Shown: piece after piece, positions 1 through 14,700 of the stretch
Layout of the letters: each line of letters opens with the position of its first letter
Position numbering within the stretch: position 1 is the first letter of the stretch
Assembly (NCBI GenBank): GCA_963965975.1
Contig: OZ014423.1
Coordinates: 2,170,001 to 2,234,000 of the forward strand
Direction: 5' to 3'
Length of the DNA: 64,000 nucleotides
Source of the DNA: Xestospongia bergquistia
Lineage: Eukaryota; Porifera; Demospongiae; Haplosclerida; Petrosiidae
Notes under the pieces: model-generated
What the model was told of the DNA's origin: nothing
Seen by the model: only the letters and a program-made list of their open reading frames with translations
Database searches by the model: none
Position numbers and translations under genes: made by a program

Positions 1-1173
1 GCTTATGCTAGGAGCAGGCAGGCATCCTTTGTCTTTTGATGTATAGGATGTCCTTGTGTTGACAGTGTTACTTTGCAAGAGCCAAGGGAGACAAGTATAC
101 TAAGCTTTGTTGGTGTCATTTGATACAGATCTCTTCTGTCTGACAGTACAAACAATTGTGATGTCATTCTTACATATATAATATTATGATAATGGAAACC
201 TTTTTATTCTTTTTCTTCACATTAATTTATTTGGCCTGTGTTTGCAGACAAATACACTAAATCATTAGCCAGATTGAAGATATGTTAATGTTTTTTTAGC
301 GACACATACTAAATTTTTGTTATAGTATCTGCCTAATTTAAGGTGTGGTCCTCTAATGTTGGTGTACAATAAAGCTTGTGTTTTAGTCAGTTAGGTGACT
401 AATTGTCTGTATTTTCATAACAGAGATATTGCAAGTTTCCTGAGAAAGGTTTTGTTTGTATTAAATGTATAGTTTTATCACATTCCATGTTTACAAAATA
501 CTTTTAAGTTGTACTACTTCTATTTATTATCATAACTTGCCCAACCACTTCAAGTCAGGTTTTTACTGAGCGGCACCAGAAACTAGTTGTCATATGTTTA
601 CTATCACTTAATTATATGAAATATCTGTATTTTGGAGTGTGAAGTAGTTGTATTAATAGTCATTCACACTTTAGGTTTCATGTCAATATTATAGTGGGTG
701 ATATCCTGATGCAGCTTTTCTAGTGTATCTGTATTTAATATAATAGATAACATTATGTACTCATTGAATCGTGACCAATTAAGTCATACTTATGTTAGGT
801 GTTACAGATGGTTATGCTGAGAATTATAACAATAGACCCTATATGTGATGGTTGAGTAGATATAAGTTCCGAAGTTGACATTCTTAATTCTGTAAAATTA
901 ATACATATATGTACAGTTAACCATTTATGCAAATGGAATGATATAAAAAGGTATTGTTATACCACCGCCTTAATTAACGTGCTGATCATTGTTGAACAAT
1001 TACGTTATCGAATGTCCATTTACCTACTTGTTATGTAAGTGATCTTAATTTACTGATAGTATCAGTTCTTTATTGTGTAATTACTAATATTATTTATTTA
1101 CTATACATTTATGGTTTCTAAGCAGCAATAATTGAATGAAGTCTTATTAGGTAGTACTAATAATAATATCAAA

Positions 1174-1192
1174 GTCTCTCTCTCTCTCTTTC

Positions 1193-1245
<53 letters not shown>

Positions 1246-1257
1246 CCTCCCTCCCTT
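1174..1257. repeat. (CT)n microsatellite
   Basis: A run of CT dinucleotides with a few T and CCCT interruptions, directly visible. It creates a meaningless serine/leucine-rich open frame. Confidence 0.95.
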
Positions 1258-4200
1258 CTACTTACAGTCAGCAGACATTTTGTACATCCCTTATACAGTG
1301 TAAGTTATTCCTATAGTTAAGCATATTAGTTTACTCTCATACTAATTTGCTATTTAACAAATATCAGTGGTAATCAGATCATTACCATTGTGACACATAC
1401 ATCATGATCAATATACTACTAATATTATGACATATACTACCAATGTTCTAATATTTACTACTAGTACTATAACATTTACTATTGGTAGTATGACTACATA
1501 CATCATTAGTGTTTTGTGACTTTTGAAATCAAATAAATATTAGTGACTCTATAACCATCAAAAATGTGTAGGAACTAAATCATGTTGGTCTACATAATTA
1601 TGACATTATACTTTAAAAGTGCACATATTTTCACTTGTTGTTGTTAACTAATTAATATGACTTTGACTTAATGATCCATTTAAGTATATCTAATAATAGA
1701 ATATTATGCTTTAGCATATTATCTAATATAAATAAGACATTTTTATATATAATAATTGTTAGGATTTTGAAAATTAAGCGATGACTTATCATTCTGTGAA
1801 GCCTTCCTCAAACTTCACTATGAAGTTGTACAATTACCAAATTCATATATGGATATAATATAATAATGAAGTGATATTATGACATGATAAAAATTTTCAT
1901 TATTCCCAACATTTTGAACCATTGATGTACTTCTCTGTTCAACTATATTAAGGTTATTGTTATGTTATAATCTGTGTGTCTGAATGTATTATATAATATA
2001 TTGTACTAGTGCTTACAAGATCAGTACAATGTCATAAGTTATAAAACAATTGTCTTTTTATTGTCACACTCTAGATGGATAATTTTCACTTTAACATTAT
2101 ATAGGAATGTTTACTAATACTTCATTGGTTTAGTTATTAGGTAGTTTCCCTTATAATTTTCACAGCATTATACAGTTACCTTGGTATTGGATCTTTCTGT
2201 TGGCAAATAATTTAGGTTATGTCCTTGAATATAAACATCAGGCCTTTTAAACATGGGAATTGTATGACCTGTAATTACTAGACAATTGTACGTCATTTAT
2301 CAATTAGCTAATTAGAACTATGTTGGTCAGGTTGTCCTGTACTATAGTCATGTGAGATATCCTTTTTGCCAGTTCATATTATGTCAATGTGTCACTTAAA
2401 GTTGACACTCACAATAGTTTGTTCTAGGGAAAGATAGTAATTGTCCAAGTTTATTTCCTGTTATAATGAATACTTCTTACCAAAAAAGATAATATAGTTG
2501 ATAATTTAATTGAGGGTCAAATTTCCTGTGCAATACACATCAACAAATTTACCATGTTTGGGGAGGAGATAATTATTAAGCAACTCTAATTGTTTTGGCT
2601 TTCTTCCTTCTTAATAATGTTTTTAGTTGTATAGGGAATTTTTGAAGGGACAGAGTTTTGGTTTCTGTTTTATTACATTGTAGTAGCATTTGTAGGTATG
2701 CAATGACGTGTGTGTGTTGTTTGTACATGTGTGTGTGCATGCCTGTATGTGTGGTAATGAATAGGAATCATGTGGCTTATGGTAATGGGAAATTAATTAA
2801 GTGATGGGAATAGTTTCAGTTCAGTATCCTTCTTGTTCTAATTATTTTTATTAACCTGATTTTTCATTAAGTAAAGATTCTATTTCTCTCATTGATTTGT
2901 TCAGGAAAAATTGTTAATAATTTGGTAATGTCTCGTTTCTCAAATTTCCTTGATATGACTACGTAATTTTGTTAAGCAAGTAGGAGGTTATATATCTGCC
3001 ACTCATGTCACGTCTCAACACAATTGTTATATCCAACTACTCAATTCTCCCATTAATGATTTCATCCTGTTCTCTCAACATGTGTGAGAAGGCTTACTTA
3101 ACAAGATAGTATGTTCTAGTAAATTCTCTCCCACTATATTAATTCAATTGCAATAATACACACATGTGACGCATGCACAAACTAACTGATGGAAGGTGTG
3201 AGGAGGAGAGTGATGGTAAGTGGGATAATATCTTAGCATCATACTAAGCTAGTATCAATGTACATTTACTGTATAAATTATTATGTACATTGTATTTTAC
3301 TCTAAAATTTAATGGGGTATCATATTGCTCGCTGGCAATGGTAGTGAGTAGATATTGGTCATCCTACATGTGGTCAGTTGTATCATGTCTGGGTAATTAA
3401 CTCATTTAAGAGGTATTTAACGAAAAGATAATTGTGTATACAAGTCAACATTTGATGTGTGGAGTGGAACATGACTATTTCTTTGATAAAAGGTAGTGCA
3501 CTTTGTCTGGGAGTGTTGTGTGTATCATACAATCCATGTAAATTAGATATTTTACTCAATACTACAGAGTTTATTGTGTGTTACAAATATGTCAAAGTTC
3601 CTACACAAACATCACACATACAGTCATTGTCAACTAATTAATTGACAACTTTAAAATCAATTTACTATAATTGATACTTTTTGCAATGTCAGGGAGCGAA
3701 TGTGTGAGGGAGCGCTAAGGAAGGGAAGGTCTGGCACTTTGTAAGCCTTAAACACACTTCCCTAGTTGCTATATACACTATACTCTATGTTCTTGTGTAT
3801 ATTGTTTGTGGAGGGGCTTTCATCTCCTTTGTAAGTCAAGCACATCTATAGTAACTGTTTGTATATTTACATTGAATAAACTGTCGCTAACATGAACTGT
3901 GTTGATAAGTAAAGTGTAATGCATATAGTGTAGATAGACAGTGTATTGAGAAACTGATTGGATTAGATTATCATTGTTATACGTATTCGTTTCAGACTGT
4001 GCATTACTATTGTTATATTCCCTCACATAATATTGATGTATACATTACGCTCCCTTAAGAAGTGCTGACATCTTTCATTAAACGATGAACATTATCAATT
4101 TAGTAAAGGATGTTAACATTTATTAACATCTTGTATCAAATATACACAGCTAAAAGTGAGCCTGGAGTGGAGTGATATTACATAATCATATCTACTAGCA

Positions 4201-6877
4201 ATATTTGGATCTATCATTTCTGTTTGTATTTGTTTGTTGAGCCATTGTTTGGTGTCTGACTGGGCCTACCTTTAAATGGAGTTATATGTTTCAAGGTGGG
4301 GACAGTAAGGAGGGTATCAATATGTGTTGTTTATAGTGGATCTTATTCCATAGAGTGCTATTATACTGGAATGTTTAATGAGGATATTAAAAGAGCTTTT
4401 TTATTCGTAGACTATGTTTGTTGATTTGACAGTACTTATTTTGTAAATATTAAAAACCAGTCCACATCATAAGAAATGTTAGACTGTAAACTAATAGGAA
4501 GTAATTATTAACTATGTACTAGTGGAATACTTATAATAACAGCACATGTTACTAAGTGCATAACAAAACTCAGTAGTGCTCATATAATCCATTGAGTATT
4601 CACACCTAGTCCCTAATGTCTCTCTTTGACATAAACAACTGTTTCTATGAAGAGTAACAAATTATCATTTTTCTAAATCTCAATACTCTACAGATTTAGA
4701 AGAAAGTGTTTATAAGATATTATGTAATACTCCATAGATTTGGAGAAAACATTGAAAAAACATTTAAACATTCTGTCATCAGTAGAATACATTTGTGTAC
4801 ACAACCATTTGCTGTAATATTATAAAAGTATGTCCTTATAAACTTATGTAAACAACAAACTTATACACATCAACACATTTGTCAGAATGCATCAATAACG
4901 ACAACTTAACATTGCCATCTCACTACTAAGAACACCAGTTACTACCCAACAAATAACTGTATTATAGCCTCATTGAGTATATCTTGAAATGAGGATCATT
5001 GATCATGTCCATATAAGAACCACTGTTCAAATATTAGTTTACATCTAGTGTTAGTTTGTGTAGGAACGGAGTGATAACTCTGATAGTGTATACTACTGAT
5101 TAAATTAAGTCTGGTTAACTGAACTTAGTGTTTACATTAAGAAGGTTGGAGTGAGAGTAATATGAACGTCTAGAGGTATAAACAAATACTCTACTACTAA
5201 TAACAACGTCACTTTGCAGTTTGTATATACCTCTTGCACTATCTGTTCAGTGATGATGATGATGCTGTTAACAAATATATATATATAATGATACTACCCC
5301 ACATTAGTTATATATACATACACACACCTACACTAACAAGTGAACAATGCTTAAAATAATGATTTGAATTTAGTGATTTTATTTTATTAAATGCTATTTG
5401 TAACCTGTTTTGAACAAATAACAATCAAGTTGTTGTTTATCACAGCAACAGGAATTATTTGTACTTAAACTACTTAATGACGTAACATTATAGTAGTCAA
5501 TAATGAATTACATTTGAAGCCTTAATACTTATTTGCTGAAAAAGTCTATTCTATTATTAGCTTGTTAGTTAATTGAGCCCACGTTTGATATTTTCAAAAA
5601 CAAATAGAATGATGCCTTCTTTAAAAACTAGATATAGCTTTGTGGTTCCAAATATGAACCAATAGTATGTTGACTGTTTGGCCTCTCAATTCATTGAATT
5701 AATGTGTTTTAACCAAACCCAGAAGATAACACATTGACATTTTCAGCCTTATTGGGGACCTTCAAAGCACATTTCTCTCAATCAATGTTTGGGGGAGTTG
5801 TCGTTATAAAGGAATTTCCAGTATACATCCTGATAATCTAGGCTTCCTGCTCTCCCCCTTTATATAAATATGTACATATATGTATATATAATAATGAGGT
5901 GTTAGGTATGGTTCTAATAAGTACATTCCATCTAAAATGAAACAAAGCCATGTTATGATAAGGATGCTAAACAAAGCTATGTTAATTTGATTATGGGGAG
6001 TAGAGGTTTTATTAGTTTTATTAATTATTGAATCAAGTTTATTCATAATAGAATGTTAATTTATTATTTTAATTAACTGACTGTGGCTCAAACTGACATC
6101 AAATAGTATAGAATTTTAATCTAATTTGCAGTAACATAATGTTTAAGTCTATGAAAGTATATAATGTGATACACAGTACTGCAATTGGTTATAACATTGT
6201 AGCATTGATGTTAGACCTTTGTTTAACCTTAGATCATTGCTTTTTGTTATTAGGTATAAATACTGTCATTGTTGTTATTGTTACTGGGTCATCTCATAGT
6301 GTATTGTATATACATGTTAATATTGAGTAATACATGATTTATATAATAGAATAAACCACTAATGTAGATACTCTTCCTCTGTTATTATTGTTGAATGAAC
6401 TAGATGGAATTAGTGGATGATATCATTCTTCTTTCTCTTTTGATGATATCATTATGTAATACATTTTATATATTGATTACATAACAAAACATAATGTAAT
6501 TATATATGGCCAGTGGAGTTAGTGATATTACTAAGTTGATACGTGGTTTAATTACAGCATATGTACCATGTAACCTTTATACATGATTTTCTAACCCTAA
6601 CCCCTCAAATGTTAGCATATATAATACAATTACAATATATCATTATAGCTCTATTAATCTTTCATGTAGGATTACATGGCACACTACCCTTAATTACAGT
6701 AACATATTATATTGGTTTGATATTACATCCATTATTAAGATAGTGGATACAAGTCTGTGCTCAAATAGCAAAGATATATTCAACTCCCACACATACTATA
6801 TACCTAATAATATACACCATTCTATCAGTAATATATCTAGCAGTGATCTCAATGAGGCTAGACTAGTAAATGAGGCT

Positions 6878-7205
6878 AGAAAGAGATGTTATCACTACTC
6901 CACTTCAAAGTAATAGGTGGTTCAGTGACTATGACAATAGTTATTATCTCAATAACCATTGATGATATCACACATCAATTTACATGTAATGGTTATATAT
7001 AACAATAGCTGATATGTTGTAAGGTTAAAGTTCAAAGTCTTATACGTAGGTTAATGTGATATGTGGTCTCAATAGGACAAGGGATAGTCAACGAGACCAG
7101 ATAGAGATAATAGCTATTGTTATATAGTAACTAGGCCACCACTATTACATTGAAGTAACGGAGGAGAATGTGATAGAGATAATATTATCTCATTAACAAT
7201 GGATG
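6878..7205. repeat. imperfect fold-back (possible decayed MITE)
   Basis: The left arm (from about 6878, containing a TACTCCACTTCAAAGTAATA-like segment, then GACAATAGTTATTATCTC) reappears as its reverse complement on the right (about 7085-7200). The arms are diverged and gapped. This is the arrangement of an old miniature inverted-repeat element, but the termini and any target-site duplication cannot be placed by eye. Confidence 0.4.
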
Positions 7206-7278
7206 ACATATAAGACTCAAGTTCATAGCATTACATGTGGTTTATAGTATATGTTACTTAACAGTAATAGAACATCTT

Positions 7279-7279
<1 letters not shown>

Positions 7280-7347
<68 letters not shown>
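7280..7347. repeat. (TAA)n followed by (TA)n microsatellite
   Basis: About 40 bases of TAA/ATA triplets run directly into about 27 bases of TA dinucleotide. The poly-leucine/poly-IY open frame on the other strand is an artefact of this repeat. Confidence 0.95.
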
Positions 7348-7350
<3 letters not shown>

Positions 7351-10300
7351 GTAGGGAGTAGTACTGCCTATGTAGGAATGTCATGAATTGTCCATTCAAA
7401 TGATTGGCAGAAAACACAGAATATTCTATCTTAATACTTCTCAGTCTTCCTCCCTATATTTATATAATATTAAGGATTTAATACTTGGGGAGATATGATA
7501 TAAGCAGTTTATTCCACTATAGTGTAGAGTATATACACTTTCTCTATTGATTAGGTTAAGCTTTTATTACAATTTAAGTAGCATTATCCTGTGTTATTTT
7601 TAGTTCCTAATTATAGTTGCTTATAAAAACAAAATTTTGTTGTACTATGGGTTTTTGAACAATGGGTTATATTTGTATAGTATCTTGTTCAACTCTGACC
7701 CGTAACATGGTACTATTGATTATTGCAATGAAATCATTTATTTACCCAATTCACTACATATACTGAAGTTTATTAATATCATTTCAATTTTAATGTGCTA
7801 GTGTTTATGCATTTTTCTTTGAAAATATCAAAAACAAGCTGGTAAGATTAAACTTTGATTACCTCACACACTATCTACTCTTATTTCATCTCCCCCCACA
7901 TTGTCTAGCACTAATATTGATTTTCTATCATGTCTAAGATTTAAAACATAAATAATTTTATAACAGATGATCTCAGTCCTTGATAACACTTAGTAATTAT
8001 AGACTTATTACTGGTCTCAGGAGAGCCTGAGGGTAAAACATTATATACATATATATATCATAAACAGTAGTATCAACTAATTTTGATATGATAAAGTGAT
8101 AATATCTCTAACTAATGATTGTGGGCTAAACAGTGAAAGATAAAGTAAGCGATGACTTATTTGATAGCCATCATCATGACTGTGAAAGAGGAATAGGCTT
8201 TCTAGTTGTTTATGATACAATTCCTAAGTGAATACGCCCATCTGTTGTCTAATTTCTATAAATTAAACAAAGAAATTATAATTGTTTATATCTAATACAG
8301 CGTGTTGTTTGTGTGTGTGTGTTCTAGTTGGTATATTTAAAGTGGTGTGAATAAAATGGCTGGAATGATTGGAGCGAGTCCAAAAGAAACAGTTGACATC
8401 TGACAGTGATCACCTAATGTAAACAGTCATGATTCAATGTTTGGTATGTTCCCTAAAATATGACTTGTTTACATAACAATAAATTGATTATTAATAGTTT
8501 TGCGTGTGTGCAATATTTTTATCGTAAATACTGACTGTAAAACATATTTATAATAATTAATTTTAATTAAAGTATTAACACTTATTCCAAGAGTAAATAA
8601 TGACAATATCAGTAAACGTTTTCCCCTTAATGGAAGTGATAAAGTGTTTAAGGGAATTATTGGAAAATTTAGTCATGAAAACCTTATAGTAACGTATCTC
8701 GTTTGAGAGGTTTCCATGTGTATGTAAGGTGATACATGAACAGACCACCTGTAAAGGTGACCGTCATCCATGATATTCATAGTTTATCATAGACATTGAT
8801 AACAGATTGAATTATCACAGATAATATCTGACTAGCAAAACAGTTGGTATATATCAAATTAAAGTAATAAAAACTGTAAAGAAAAGTCAATATGTATTTA
8901 CAATTATTCAAATTTGCATACATAACCCATGATGTTTGATCCCTCACTTACTCACAGATAGCTCTTTTATTCATTTATCTCTTTATTTATTGATCACAAC
9001 TTCTAACAGAATAGAACTAAGGCTAATCAAATTATCTCATAATTCTTACAAGCATAATTTTGTCATTCTCGAAAATTGATACTTGAGGTTGATGAAAAAT
9101 AGGATAGTTTTTTGATGAAAGATTGACATATTGTTTATCCGTGGTTGACATCTAGTAAGGAAGTGAGTAAGACTCCCACTAATTATGCCCACTCTTTTAG
9201 TCAACTACATGTAAACTTCAGACAACACAGATGTCTAAGACAAGTTTGTAATGTACTTCGGCTTCTGTGCTCTGTACAACAGCTGTGAGCAAACATGTTA
9301 ATCGAGTTTGATAATGCTCTTGAGTAAGCTATATATTAGCATACTATGTCCAATGTCTATCAATTTGGGAATCCATCTATAGATTCTAGACATAGCCTAA
9401 CCGCAAACACATGCAGAAATGAAGCACAATAAGTGTACAAAAGAAAGGAAAAAATAACAATAAAATTCTAAGTTAATTTGCCAAAGATTCCTGTCACTTA
9501 ATTATATTGATTACTGTAATACCTGGCAGTACAGTATATAAGTATGACTTATCTCATGTTCAACTGGACTAAAATATAACAATTGGTTCACTTTACTTCC
9601 TTCCAGAAAATGGTTAACATAACTTAATATAGTGCCTGCTCACATGATAAAGCTACTCAACATTTATGAAACCATACATTAGATAAATGGTATTAATTTG
9701 AGTTTGTTCTAGTAATTGAACTGAATATGATGACTTCAGTATTAGTAAGAAGTAGGTGGGTCATAGTATGTATATTCCCAGTAAATGCAGACTGCACTGT
9801 TTTCTTCTGTGGTATTCATCATAATTATAGTAACTAAATATATACTCATCATATGGTAGCTATATACTATACTCATCAAATGGTAACTAACTATGTACTC
9901 ATATATGGTAATGAACCATCTCTAACAGTTCTTCAGATTTAATGTTCCATTCTCTTATAACTATATTGAAGATATAGAGGAAAAACAGAGAAATAGTATG
10001 TATGGACAAATATATTAACATACATTAGTCTATTAATGAACCTTGCTAACTATTTATCTATGTGTCCATCCATTCATCCATCTATCCATCCATCCAAACA
10101 CTAAATGCATGTAATTCTGATCTTATTATTGTTGCTAATATTACCAAATATGTGATTACCCATTGCCCACATCCTGTTTATTATAATTATACATATATAC
10201 TGATCTGTTTAGAATAATTAATAAGGAAATATACCACTTAAAAGACTACTAATATAGTTGTTATATCCCTGTATTAATTGTTTCTATATGGCTTTACATT

Positions 10301-11166
10301 CTGGATATAAGGAATTCATGTTTGGACATTAATAGTGTAATTGATGAAATTTATAATTTGACATTAATACTTGGAGTTTAATATATGAGAATCAAGTTAA
10401 AGGAATCTATTACCATTACTTAATCACTGGTACATTAGGTACATTAGAAGATATGGTGCTATATCATAAATACATGCATAATGTACCAGCTGAATTAACT
10501 CTATACCAAATTTGTTAACAACATTGATACTTTGATACTGACACTAATAATTACTTCTCTTACTAGGAGTTTACTCAAGTAAGCTCTGTTAGTAAAATTA
10601 TATTTAATGTTAAACAATGCATGAAGTCATAAAATTTAAATGAGGTCAGATTTCTGTCTAAAAGTAAACTGATATTTGATATTTTGCGTAAACAAGGAAC
10701 GTTTAAGAAGCCTGCTCTGGTCAATATACTATAATGCACAATTTATACAGTTACTATGACAACATACACTGTAAATCAAATTGTGGGCAAACCATACTGT
10801 ACATGAGGGTATTCATGTCGAGTATGTGGTCTATTTGTTATTGAGAATTATATTGTATTCAAAAGCTAAGTACAATATAGTCAGAGAAGGCCATTGCAAC
10901 AGATGTAAGGAGTTACTGTCAAGACAAAACAGAGCTTGGCCGCACTATGTGGATGTGAGCCAGAGTGAATTGAATTAAAACTTGTGTGTCAAGCCAAAAC
11001 TTTGCAAGTTCAAACATTATTATTTACCTTTCACTGTGTTATTAGTTGTACAGGTGATGTATTTTTCACATAAAACAGACGGTCACAGGCCCAACCGATG
11101 AAGCTGGCAGGTGGCCTAACTGACCACTGATAACCATTATAAGAAATTATCACTAAGATAGTCTCT

Positions 11167-11212
11167 ACCTCTATAGATTTACATTAATATATATAAGCCT
11201 CTATAGATTTAC

Positions 11213-11248
<36 letters not shown>
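11167..11248. repeat. duplicated 34-bp segment ending in (TA)n
   Basis: The segment CCTCTATAGATTTACATTAA followed by TA repeats occurs twice in direct succession. The second copy runs into a longer (TA) tract. Confidence 0.85.
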
Positions 11249-11250
<2 letters not shown>

Positions 11251-11771
11251 ACTCTATTGTTTAATTGCATTATCTAATATTATGTTTTTCCATTTAGACT
11301 GTCATGTCACCCTTATAAAATAAAATTGTGCAACAGATTGATAAAAGGAACAAGAAATAAAATTCCATTGTAATGATGTGTAATGAGCCAATTTATTGAG
11401 ATTATTCTAATCATTTGTTTTATAGCATATATAGGATATTTTGAAAAATATAATTTTATGTTGTATAATTGAAAAAAAGATATCATTTAATTATTTTTGT
11501 AGCTCTGATAAAAGTATTAATTAAAAACAGTATGATTTAATATAAACTACAACATTCTAACAAAGGAATGAGATTAATATAAAATACGAGATTATTCTAA
11601 CAAAATTAATAAGTTGTACAGATAATAAAGTATATAATTAAGGGAAATGATGCCAACTTTCAAAGACATTTTAGTGACAACAAACTACAGAAATTAGTTC
11701 AACATTAATAAAAGAAATATTATACAAAATTTGTGCAAAAATTGGTAGATGAAATGTTTTGAGACGAAAAA

Positions 11772-14700
11772 TTACCTACAGAGTTTAATCAGAATATCAG
11801 CTAGTTCTTGACTATAAGGATATAGTCGAGACATTGTGTACCCCACTCTTGTATCTGTTCTGACAATAAAAATGTATTGTTGGCTTCTGTTGATATCTGG
11901 GGGGGTAACTATCGATCCTGAAGGTTCATGAATATCAATCACAGAGGGAAGTGATGCATAGGAGTATTTAGAAGAGGACGGAAGGATTTTTTCTATTTTT
12001 ACATGATTTCTTGCAAACGAAGACTCATCTTTGGTGATCTGACGACGAAATTTACCAACAAATACAACTAGAGAGATAGAGAGAGTTAAGTTATGAGTGT
12101 GGTCTCATGTCAAATGATCTAATACTAGCAGAGAGAGAGAGTTAAGTTATGAATGTGGTCACATGTCATAATGATCTTATACTAGCAGAAATTGTACTAC
12201 TAAGAATAAGTACACACAAACACACCTGTAACGTTGCTGGTACACAATGCAGGATCACTTAAATGTGTAGACGAGGTGGGAGGTTGGCTGTCTAGGGAAC
12301 GACGTCTCCTCGATGTGGGCACTGTAAAGATAATGGATAATGAAGATTGCTCAAATAAAGAGGTTATGCGCCAAAAAATTTTAATGTGCAACAAATAGTT
12401 TATGTAACTCACTCAATACAGGTATCTGATAGGCAACAGCCCCAGCACTGTTGACAGCTTCACACTCATACATTCCAAAGTCACTTGGGAAGTAGGGTTC
12501 AATTTTTAATACACTGAATGTGCATCCTTCATTTTCAGGAAGGTGATCAGTAATTTCTATCCGACCATTAGTAACAACAAGTTGATTATTAAACTTCCAT
12601 GTCACTGTGGGTTTAGGGACACCTCTGAAAAAACAAGTTAGGTCAATTTTGGTATACGTAATAGATGTAAGTGGCCAAGGAAGAACAACAGCTTTTGGAG
12701 CTTGAGTGCCAGTGACTGGAGAAGAAAAGAGACAAGAGTTCAATTATGTCATCTAGACTAAATCCCACTTAAGTCAGTGGCACAACAGCTACTGAGTAGA
12801 GCACATGACACCACATGTCTGTCTACTAACAATACATAATTCTATGCACTGATGTGATGACTGACAGATTGACAACACATTTAAGTAAAGTATGTACACA
12901 ACACAAGGTTTACAAAATTTCATTGACAAACATGCAACTGAGGTCATTCATTACAACTGAAATTACTACACTGTTCTCATGTTCTCATCTTGTAATGTAC
13001 ATAACTCTTGATACAATAGTAGGCCAAACATATATTTGTGGCTTTTTTATAGCAACAAAGCCTTTAAAATTATCATAGACCCATCCTATCAAGCATACAA
13101 CTCATACCTTTAATCTGTACTTTTCCTATAAGAGGGACTACAGTACGTTTCACAGTACAAGTGTAATCACCAGCATCATCTGTATGTACTACTTTAAAAT
13201 GAAGAGCATAGGATGTTTTGTTCAAATTCCATGATACATTTCCATCTTTTTGTGGTTTAGGACTCCAATTAACATCGGCTTGTGATGGAAAGGATGGTTC
13301 CATCTTACATTCGACAAGGACATCTTTGTCGCCATTTCTAGCTTTAATTTCTCCCTTCACTTCTTTTCCATTGTACAAAATTACCAGACCTATTGTGTAA
13401 AGAAATAATAGTATTTAAATATAAGATCTACATCTAAGTACAATAATCATTATCTAAGTAACCAAATAAGGTGATATCAATCCTTGCCACAAAATGATAT
13501 CATGTCCTATCACAGGATGTATAAAAGTAAGATTAACAGTATTATTAATCTACTTGGTAATTGTTAATATAATTTGACACAATAAATATCATTTGTATAG
13601 ACAGCCCAATACTGAAAGACATATACTACATCACTTATTTACACATGAAGCCATTATGATTACTTCACTTAATGCCAAGGAAGTTCACAGCCATTTAGAA
13701 CTTGCCTTATAGTGGCTGTCTCCTAGGAGACTCAAAAGGGAGGCAGGTGGTTATATATACTAAGATAACAACACATGAGGAACATATGAGGTAAGACTAG
13801 TGAGTGAAATTATCTAAACATACACTTATCAAGTGACCTATCTAAATATTGTGGAGTTTTAAGAGCTGCACCTGGACTTTTAACACAGTGTCAAAAGAGT
13901 GTTAGCACAACCCACATTTAGAATTGATAACCACAAGTTAAATGAATTCACATTTTAACATCAATAACATTTCCTTTCTCAGTACTTACGTCCACACTTT
14001 GGTGCTTCTCCTTGCCATTGACCATTTTCCATACAACGTCTGACAAGACTGCCTTGCATAAGTGAAAAATTGTCTTCACAAGAGTACATCATGAAACAAC
14101 CAGGTTTTGGCTCTCCAATGCAAGTTTTTACTATAATCCTGGCTTTAATAAATCCTTCAGGTTGAGGACAAGTAACAGCTGGATAGAGAAAGAGAAGGAG
14201 AGAGAGATTGCATTTTGAGGAAACAGAATTACTCAATTTCTTTTATAGACTCAAAAAAACAATCATGAAATAAAATATTAATTGATTGATCCTTATAAGG
14301 GAAGAAATGAAGATGTTTATATACACATACCAACTAAACAATGACACATACACATCCATGCATACATGTACACATGTGACAGCGTATGTAGGAGGAATGT
14401 GGGAGAGAGTTACACTGAATCATTAATGCTGAACAAAATTAAACTTTAAAATATCCAAAGACAATGCTATTATATAACAAGGCAATAATTTTCATTTCTT
14501 GTTTGGAAAATACTACTGAATGTAGGAGTAGTAGATTTGTGTGACATACACAACTATTGCCATCTAATACACTCGGAATGGTAACTGGAGCTAACTGTGA
14601 AGAGAAGGTACTATGTGATAATTAGATCTAAACACAAAAGGCAACCTCTGCTAATGGACAAGTGCCAAAATTAATATTTAAGATTCTATCTATGCCAAAA

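Larger units (their letters stand above)
1..11771. other. gene-poor AT-rich region
   Basis: No reading frame here has a recognisable domain, and the short open frames are low-complexity or lack codon structure. The stretch holds microsatellites (listed separately), a fold-back near 6.9-7.2 kb and otherwise plain AT-rich sequence. It could be true intergenic DNA, a large intron, or regulatory or 3' UTR sequence of a gene lying to the left of the window. From about 11.4 kb onwards it probably contains the 3' UTR of the minus-strand gene that ends at 11772. I see no RNA gene. Confidence 0.6.

Noticed and set aside
3688-4070. Possible fold-back: TGTCAG, GGGAGCG and TGTGAGGGA on the left recur inverted on the right
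   Set aside because: The matching blocks are short and separated by unequal gaps, so I cannot tell it from chance without alignment.
8355-8402. Short frame beginning ATGGCTGGAATG with a good start context (15 codons, MAGMIGASPKETVDI)
   Set aside because: Too short, no partner exon with a fitting phase found nearby, no recognisable domain.
10781-10978. 65-codon frame with HCNRCKELL and AWPHYVDV segments
   Set aside because: No ATG start and no splice-compatible neighbours. It could be a decayed transposon fragment, but nothing supports a function.
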